NCBI GenBank assembly: GCA_022315425.1
Contig: JAIUPT010000032.1
Span: 422,501-486,500 of the forward strand
Direction: 5' to 3'
Origin: Pseudevernia furfuracea
Lineage: Eukaryota; Ascomycota; Lecanoromycetes; Lecanorales; Parmeliaceae
DNA: 64,000 bases
Shown: positions 56,844 to 64,000 of the stretch, piece after piece
Layout of the letters: every line of letters begins with the position of its first letter
How positions within the stretch are numbered: the stretch's first letter is position 1
Position numbers and translations under genes: made by a program
The notes under the pieces: generated by a model
Database searches by the model: none
Seen by the model: the letters and a program-made list of their open reading frames with translations, nothing else
What the model was told of the DNA's origin: nothing

Positions 56844-58318
56844 AACCTACAATGAATCGAACCTACCGTATAAGTCACTCCGACCCATCCAAAATTGCCT
56901 TACGCACCCAGAAAACCAAAGAACACTAAAAAAAAATCAAACATCTAATCGTTAAAAGCCCTTGAGTCTCTGGCCTAGATAACTCATCCACATCACTAAT
57001 CTCATCCAGTTCGTTCTGGGTCATCTCATTGAAGCCCTCCGTGTCGTCGGGCCTCATTAAGACTACTCCCCTGCGTTTATCAATTTTCTCGCTGCTTTGA
57101 AAAAGCCGAGGGTATCTCTTCTTGGTGATTGAATTAGCTCACACACTACTAGTCTACGAGTAGCATGTCTTATCGTTGCGGCAATAGTTGGACGTGCCTG
57201 GATCATTCCATGCATCTGATGTTTGTCCTTTGCTAGATAGATCTCTTTGTCAGGCCATGGGTTATATACCCATGGACCTCCTTCATAGACCATTATGCTT
57301 TTGCTATCACACTGCTGTGCACTGCTGAGTTGACAGCAATGTCCATGAAGATCATGACATGGAGGGAACATCAAAGTGAGCTCCTGGATTTCCAGTTTTC
57401 TATCCAACGTAAATCCCCTTTTTTCTGCTCACTTGCATGCGGCCATCGAAGGGGTGCAGCGTCCAGATCAGCGACGCGTGGTGAATGATGCTTTACAAGC
57501 TACTGGTCCCTTTTCTCAAGCTGTTGCCGCATGCTTGGAAGAACCCATGGCTTCCATAAGTATCTTCCCATTACCCCTTGTGCTTTCAATTTCGCTCAGT
57601 CAGTCAGGATAGCCCGGATGTGGAACATCTAGAAGGTCGGCGGCTATCGACCATTTGAAGCAGTGGGTAATGACAACTTTAGCGACCCCAAATGGCAGTA
57701 TGCTTTGGACTGGTGGCAATTCCGTTTTGTAACGAAGAAAAGCGCCCTGTCCGGTTTGATTCCAGCACACATTACTGTAACTCGGATGCTACTGCTGCAA
57801 TCAGGACAGACCAAACCATACTCCGTTCTCTGTTCAGCAGTCGTTCCGGGTGCTCTGTTCGCTCCAGTGTTCATCCTGCGCTTGGTTACAAAGCCGATCA
57901 ACCATCTGCGTAATGCATGGACGTGAAAATGTCATGTGCGGACAGACGATAGAGATGGCCTAAGCTGCGATGGAACCATGCAAATTGATGGACCAGTCCG
58001 TTACTATGATACAGCATGGTGAAATGCCTGTATGCAAGCGAATATTTTGGTAAGGCGGCTTGAAAGGTAGGGATAGGACCAGTGAGTATTTGGAGCAACA
58101 AACAGGAGCCGCTGGGCGCCTTCGTACATGCACTTGGTAGGTTCACGCTCGAGCTGCCGCAGAGTTAAGTCTAACGAGGAAGGACACATTTTGCGAACGA
58201 TCTGCCCTGCCCCAGCGACTAATCTGTATTCACCGTCCGTACAAAGTCACTCAAAGTACACATTCACATTGTAGCTATGAGGATACAGTCGCGCACGTGG
58301 ATCGCAGGAGGGATTGAA
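56844..58318. other. Unassigned DNA between MITE-like and pogo-like elements
   Basis: A minus-strand frame at 57063-57407 (114 codons) and an acidic frame below it (MRPDDTEGFNEMTQNELDEI, about 57056 down) could be exons of one decayed gene or TE. I recognise no family. No other gene seen. Confidence 0.3.
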
Positions 58319-60904
58319 TACCGCATTAATTAGGATATAAAGTAGCAACTTTATATGATGTCGGAGGTATTAGCCACTCAAAGAACCATGTTTTATATAC
58401 AAAACTACGTTATATCCCAGCACTACTTTATAGAAATTACCGCTAGTTAGTAAGCTGAGAAACAGGGGATAGATAGCGTGTTAATCTACCATAGTAGTAC
58501 GCGTAGAGACGTGTTTTTCCGCATCGTCTCCAAATTCTACCATTTCTACCACTCCATTGCTGCTACCATTCCATTGCTATCATTCTATTGCTATCATTCA
58601 ATGGCTTCGTCCAATACTCTAGCAGCTGCTCAGGCCTTCCGCAACCGCTTCAACTATCAGCCCAAGAAACCTGGACCAGTCACAAAGCCTGCTATTGTAA
58701 CGGGGTCTAGGCATGCGTGAGTGAGTAACAGATGGATTGGTTACTAGATAGACTGAATCCTGAGGAACTCGGTGGGAGTCCTCAGAGGCAGCATATTTAG
58801 CAGGGGAGAGTGCACCCCCATGCCAAGCAAACTTACTATGCGACTGCTATAGCCGCACAGCTGCACCAGAGGGATAGTCTCCCGGATCTGGCCTAGATGT
58901 ATGTTGGATTCCTGGACTTCTGACAGGCCGCCTCATGCCTAGAGACCTCATGGCCCTTACAGCTATCGAGTCCAGTATCACTAAGGGAACTCGTCTTCGC
59001 CTTGCCCATTGTCTCTCTTTTCGTATCGATGAGGATCGTATTATTAGTCGCTTTGCAGCTTATCGTCGTGCGACAAAAGACAACTTCCCAAGCGGTACTT
59101 CAGAAGCAGTGATTAGACGTAGAATCTCTTACATCAAAGAGCAGAAGCTAGCCGCTCTTTGTTATCTTAGAACCACTTACGTTCAGAAGAAGAATAAGAC
59201 TTGAAAGCTTATCACCCCTTACGTCGTCTTCCTAAACCTTGATGTCACGCAAAGCATATTGAAGGACTGAGAAAAGAAGGAGGATATCATACGAAATCTC
59301 AAACGCGGTGTCAGAAAGAATCGTACCCCTGAGGCACAAGAACCGAAGCTGAAACGACGGCTTATTGAGGACTTCGAGATAGCTAGAGCAGCTGGACGGT
59401 CTATCAACAAGCGGTGGTTTAGTCGACGAGCATTGACTATCTACGAGGATCTCTATTCTCATAGAGTAAAAAGACAAGTCGGAAAGAGAATCAAATACAC
59501 TGGGTTTCAGGCTTCGAGTGGCTGATTTCGGGCTTTCAAGAAGAGGACTAATGTTACGCTACGTTAGTCTATAAAGAAAGCACAAAGCGTGAGAATTCAT
59601 AGATCAGTCTCTTAAATAGACGCAGTTTGCTAACAAATTGCGAGCAGGTCCCTAAGGATTTCCGCGAAAAAATCACATCATATCTACGGTTCAATCGTCG
59701 CAACTCTCAGTCAATGCCTGAATAAATTCCTCTGCACGGGGGTGGAAGATATCGTCTTTGTGACATTGGGAACATGGATCAAACATCTCTACAATTCGAA
59801 TTCTTAGATAACAAGTGTTACGACTTCAAGGGAGTAAAGATCGTGTGGGTTAAGACTCATAGATCTGGTTGAGACAAAAGACAAGCAACACTCATGATCT
59901 ATGTGACTGCTGACGGGATTCCTCGATGTAAGTCATTGCTTATTTTTCATGGGGCGGACAAGAAGAAGAACAAGAAGATTCAGGCCGAAATGTAGCAATA
60001 TGATAACGAGATTGTTGTCATATGAAATGAGAAGGCATGGTGTAACGAGACAGTCATGATTAAATGGCTACGAAATCAATGGAAATATGTCACTGACCAA
60101 CCTTCCCTTATCGTGGATCCGAATCGTCATCGTCTACTATTATTGGACGTGTTCAGTGATCAGAAGACCGAGAATGTCAAGAAGGTATTCAAGAAGGTGG
60201 GCTACACTACATTCTTTGTTCCCTCTGGCTGCACCGGCTTTGTGCAAGTCCTCGATATAGCCATTAACAAGCCTCTCAAGGATCGTATCAAGGAACTTTC
60301 AGAAATCCACTATGACAATCATATGGACAAATGGATCAATGGTAAATACTCGATTGGAGACCGAAGGATCATGCTTATCAACTGGATTGATCAAGTATGG
60401 CGAGAATTGCATGCGGAGCAGTCCCATATTATTGTGAAGGCATTCAGAAGTGTCGGTTTGTCTTTGGCTGTTGACGGCTCTGAGAACAGAGAGTTACATG
60501 TGAAGGATATTTCGGATATTGAAGTGGGTGATTGGACACGTTAGGAAGAGATTCTTCTTGACGAGATCGACGATGAGGGCGTACGTGTGATTCCTGAGGA
60601 GGCGACGACAGTGACTGAGAAGGAAGAGGATCTATACTGTATGGACTACGAGGAAGAGGCTATGGAGTGTGACTCTGACATGGATGCAGAGGGCGAGGAT
60701 GATGAACAGTGGTGGGCGGAGTAATTGAGGGAGAAGGAACCTGATTGGCTATGTAGATGACTAAGTAATATATGTATCGTCCCGAAAATCCCTACTGTAT
60801 ATGACCTACATCCCAATGGTCACGAAATCGCCGAAAAAAACCATACTTTATATGGTTTACTACTTTATAGTGCAGCACTACTTTATATCCTAATTTATGC
60901 GGTA
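58319..60904 (+). mobile_element. pogo-like (Tc1/mariner superfamily) DNA transposon, 2582 bp, inactivated
   Basis: The 25-bp terminal inverted repeats lie at 58321-58345 (CCGCATTAATTAGGATATAA...) and 60878-60902, with one mismatch. TA dinucleotides flank both (58319-58320, 60903-60904), the TA target duplication typical of this superfamily. Subterminal tactttata-like motifs repeat near both ends. The transposase is on the plus strand in pieces. MASSNTLAAAQAFRNRFNYQ is at 58601. A helix-turn-helix region starts at 58935 (LTAIESSITKGTRLRLA). The DDE region is at 60056-60544 (LLLLDVFSDQ, then VPSGCTGFVQVLDIAINKPL). Frames are broken by many TAG/TGA codons, consistent with RIP. Confidence 0.85.
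58601..60544 (+). pseudogene. Broken DDE transposase of the pogo-like element
   Basis: The N-terminal piece is at 58601-58720, HTH-like DNA-binding pieces at 58935-59204, and the DDE_1-type catalytic core at 60056-60544. The core has the usual spacing between the middle Asp (LLDVFSDQ) and the last acidic residue (QVLDIAINKPLK). An acidic C-terminal tail follows a TAG at 60542-60544 (EEILLDEIDDEGVRVI...). At least four stops interrupt it. Confidence 0.7.
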
Positions 60905-61801
60905 GTGTCCAGCATGATTATCTGAGACTACTTGTAGTATTGAAGAGGCAGGGTTCGCTGATCATGAGCAAAAGCTTGTTGGGCAAGTCAAGGGTGCGAA
61001 GAGATTGTTTTTTGGGCGTGCACTGTAGACATGATTTCTACCGTTGGCAGGTCCGTATTGCTAGACCTGGTGTAAGGTAATTTTCTAGGTGAAAGCTGCC
61101 CGTAGAAAACAAAATGGGTAGATGACGACTTTCGCACACAAAGAGCGTGCAGCCACCGTTGGATATACGGACAATGCGTTAGATTTAATGCTTCCAGGAA
61201 TTGGCAACCAAATGGAATACGGCTCTTAAAGTCTGAAAGAATAAAAGAAATATTCCATAGAATTGCACAGTTCGCACCCAGCAGCGCAGGGCACTCCAGA
61301 CTCAAGCCTAGCGAGAGAAGAGTAAAAAGGCAGCTTATGTTGCACATGAAGCCTGCCCTCTGCGACTTAACCGGTCAATTCGAGCCTATGTAGGAACAAA
61401 CGTAACAAAGTTCCTCAAGACTGGGGCGAAGGGTGGAGGAGGGCGGTAAGAGTTCCGTCGCTGTGTTCACCTTTGTTGTTGTTGAGATTTTCGAACTATT
61501 CAACACTCACTTTTACACACCACATCAACAACTATTCCCCATACCCACGTCCCCTTGCTGTCAGAGAACGAGGCTTGGTAAGAGGAATCTCATTCTCTAT
61601 GGCTAGGACTAAGGTAAAGGCCAAGACGAAAGATGAGGAAACCAGAAAGAATGTGGGCATCGCCAGATCCTTAAGGGATTCAGGGGTTGTCGTCTGTCGG
61701 CTATCGCATAGCTGACTAGGCTGGTGACTTGACTGGTGTCACACCATGACACTTGCACTGCATCCACGTGGAGCGAAGGTTCCGGGCACATCACCGTAAA
61801 A
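60905..61801. other. Spacer upstream of the dynamin-like gene
   Basis: Presumed promoter and leader of the dynamin-like gene. A short plus frame at 61598-61715 (MARTKVKAKTKDEETRKNVG) is unassigned and could be a leader exon or chance. Confidence 0.4.
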
Positions 61802-64000
61802 ATGACAAGCCAGCCAGCCAGCCTCGCGGATCCGGTACTTCTAGAAAAGATTGACAAGTTCTTTGAGCTTGGAATCGGAGAGTATGTCGCACTTCCTCAG
61901 GTACAATACAACCCTACTCTGTGATCTTATTTTGCTACTAACAACTCCTCAGTTAATTGTTGTGGGAGACCAGTCCAGGTAATATCACGTCTGTGGGGAC
62001 TATTGCCCATCTGCTTACTACCTCCAGTGGAAAGAGCTCAGTGCTCGAAGGATTGACTGGACTTCCCTACCCGCGTGACAGCGGGCTGTGCACGCGTTTC
62101 GCTACACATATCACATTCAGAAGAACCCCAACAACGAAGATCGCCGTGTCCATCATTCCAGCTGAGAATGCGCCTTCTGACTACGCAGAGAAGCTGCGGG
62201 CGTGGCGCAAGGATAAACTCGTCTCACTAGAGCTCCAGACTTTCGCAGACATCTTGAAAGAGGTAAGACCCCACTTTTCTCTTCTCGTGATGGACCTACT
62301 ACCTTCGATGGTTCGCACTGACCGGCATTATCCCGCAGGTTCAGGAGCTCATGGGGCTTGGACAAGCCGACAGTGGCAGCAATAAGAATACATTCGCCGA
62401 TGATGTCCTCAAGATAGAGATATGCGGGCCTGACCAGTACGTGTCTTCCGAGTCCATGTTCCCTCTTTTGGATCAGATTTTGAGCCTTCAGACTTGCCTT
62501 GGGGGTCTTTGCCCTCAAAAAATGTTCCAAGGCTTGATACACGCAGTCAAAAATGCAATACTTACCACGAGGTCTTAATCCAGAGAGCATTTGAGTGTGA
62601 TAGATGTCCCGGGCATTTTCAAGAAATCAACACCAGGAGTGACCACGAAGGCAGATATGACCATGGTCCGCAACATGGTGACTGATGCCATTACCATTAT
62701 TGTCACCGTTCGCATGCTAACCAAAATCCTCAGGTGACAACGTACATGCGCAATCCTCGCTCTGTCATTCTTGCAGTTATCCCAGCCAATGTGGACATCG
62801 CGACGCAGGAAATTCTGGAGATGGCTGAGGAACAGGACGGTAAAGGCGAGCGGACTCTCGGAGTCTTTACCAAGCCCGACCTCGTCGATAAGGGTGCGGA
62901 GCCTGCAGTAATCGCTATTATCGAGGGAACGAGCCATCCTCTTAACCTCGGGTGGTGTGTCGTGCGGAATCCTGGCCAGCAAGCATTGGCCAATCGCCTG
63001 TCCGATGCATCAGCCAACGACCGACATGCGACGGAAAAGGCGTTCTTCAAGAGCGAACAGCCGTGGTCAGATGTCTCAAAGGACCGGGTTGGTATCGAAG
63101 CATTGAGAATCCGCTTGGTCGAGATCCTCGCGGAGATGATAAAGGGCGAGTTTCCCAGGGTACGTATTGCATCAGCATCATTGGATCTCAATCGGGTTCG
63201 ATCTACTGTGTATGTCAGGATACCCATTGTTAACGCGCTATGACAGGTGAAAGCCGAGATCAGTGCGAAATTGAAGGTTCGTACATTTCGGAGGGAATAT
63301 TTCCTGTTTGAGACCAAAACCTGAGTTACAAGAGATATTGCGGGAGCAAAAGAGTCCTTGTACTCCTCAGATCTTTTTCATAATTCAAGCTCGGCTTGAA
63401 GAAGCAATGCTGATTCAGAATCCCGTGTAGTTATGCAGACAAGAGCTAGATGCGTTGGGCCCCAGTCGAGCAACCCGCGATCAGCAATATAAGTTCCTGC
63501 TCGAACTCGCCACACAATTTCAAACCATCACTTCTCTTGCCTTGAAAGCTCACTACGGAGGGGACGACGTATTCGATACTACTCCTACGCTCAAGTTGGC
63601 TACCGCTATTGTCAGCCGAAATGCCACCTTTTCGGACGATGTATGGCAGAGAGGCCACGCGATGGCTTTTCACAAAGACAAAGATGCGAAGGAGAACAAC
63701 CCATCACCAGCCCTATTCGGCCCATTCAGCACTCCATCCCCCTTCGTCAGCCAGGTACCATTTATTTTCGGCAATAACACCCCAAAGAGCACCAATCCCA
63801 TGGCTAAAGCCCCAACGAACACGGCTCAAGGGGTTGGTCCTGAGTTCAAGAGTGTCCGATATGAAGAAAATCATGCTGAACTAGAGGACATTATGCAGAG
63901 CGACAGCTTAATACCTCTGCCCAAAGTTTTTGGCATCAAGCAATGGCTGGAGAATGTGTACAAGAACTCCCGCGGATTTGAACTGGGTACATTCGACGCA
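61802..64000 (+). CDS. Dynamin-family large GTPase, 5' part
   Basis: Exons by GT-AG sites: 61802-61900, 61953-61978, 62028-62262, 62339-62436, 62584-62677, 62734-63159, 63247-63276 and 63431 to beyond the edge. The start is MTSQPASLADPVLLEKIDKF. The GTPase motifs are G1 GDQSSGKSSVLEGLTGLPYP (interrupted by an intron after the first SS), G2 threonine in CTRFATHI, G3 DVPGIF, G4 TKPDLVDKG, and conserved VILAVIPANVDIATQEILEM. The stalk begins with CRQELDALGPSRATRDQQYK and YKFLLELATQF. This is the Mx/Vps1-like group of fungal dynamins that are abundant and variable in moulds; the role here is unknown. After VWQRGHAMAFHKDKDAKENN there is an Asn/Pro/Ser-rich low-complexity insert (about 55 residues) not usual in the stalk. 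No disabling change is seen. The gene is cut by the window end. Confidence 0.85.

Noticed and set aside
1..64000. CRISPR arrays, rRNA genes or bacterial-type operons
   Set aside because: No regularly spaced repeats or rRNA-like blocks were seen; gene structure is eukaryotic. tRNA genes were not excluded, since I could not scan for them reliably by eye.

Overview
The window is nuclear DNA from a filamentous ascomycete (Pezizomycotina). The evidence is many short spliceosomal introns with GT...CTAAC/CTGAC...AG signals, a set of typical mould genes (WOPR-domain regulator, MHYT hybrid histidine kinase, Knr4/Smi1, Mmm1, Vrg4, cardiolipin synthase), fungal STAND/NLR-type genes, and transposons whose decay looks like repeat-induced point mutation (RIP). 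I cannot name the class or species from sequence alone.

Layout, left to right. (1) 1-226: start of a secreted lactonase-like beta-propeller gene, minus strand, running off the left edge. (2) 0.9-4.9 kb: an odd minus-strand locus that strings together a STAND-type N-terminal helical domain, a WW-like motif, a GCN4-type bZIP, LEA/DUF3659-like repeats and a Zn2Cys6 cluster, with several frame breaks. (3) 5.7-6.5 kb: cardiolipin synthase. (4) 8.2-9.6 kb: WOPR (Ryp1/Wor1/Sge1-type) regulator, followed by about 10 kb (9.6-19.7 kb) with no gene I can support. (5) 19.7-23.3 kb: a seven-exon MHYT hybrid histidine kinase with a 16-nt micro-exon, then a SET-domain pseudogene. (6) 25.4-27.1 kb: a stand-alone STAND-N protein next to poly-C tracts. 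(7) 27.5-30.8 kb: Mmm1 (ERMES) and the GDP-mannose transporter Vrg4. (8) 31.5-32.5 kb: a LaeA/UMTA-type methyltransferase pseudogene. (9) 33.5-36.6 kb: a very GC-rich Plp1/TXNDC9-type gene and Knr4/Smi1. (10) 37.7-39.9 kb: an F-box remnant and an F-box-like gene. (11) 40.5-47.2 kb: a huge NLR-like gene with two alpha/beta-hydrolase modules, NACHT, ankyrin repeats and a C-terminal region, cut by two in-frame stops. (12) 47.4-60.9 kb: a nest of transposons. It contains a 7.69-kb Ty3/gypsy-type LTR element inserted inside the terminal repeat of a 1.17-kb TA-flanked inverted-repeat element, then a roughly 0.5-kb MITE-like element and a 2.58-kb pogo-like element. (13) 61.8 kb to the right edge: a dynamin-family GTPase gene, partial.

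The housekeeping genes (Crd1, Mmm1, Vrg4, Knr4, Plp1, histidine kinase, WOPR) read cleanly. The accessory genes (mosaic locus, SET, methyltransferase, F-box, NLR) carry frame breaks or nonsense codons, and most of the nonsense codons can be explained by C-to-T changes. In the LTR element the catalytic residues of reverse transcriptase and integrase are altered in ways that single G-to-A changes explain. The pattern suggests a RIP-capable genome in which TE-rich, NLR-rich accessory DNA decays between intact core genes. The functional themes are mitochondrial membrane and lipid biology (Crd1, Mmm1), cell wall and glycosylation (Vrg4, Knr4), developmental and signal regulation (WOPR, histidine kinase), and allorecognition/innate-immunity-like genes (STAND-N, NLR, dynamin-like).
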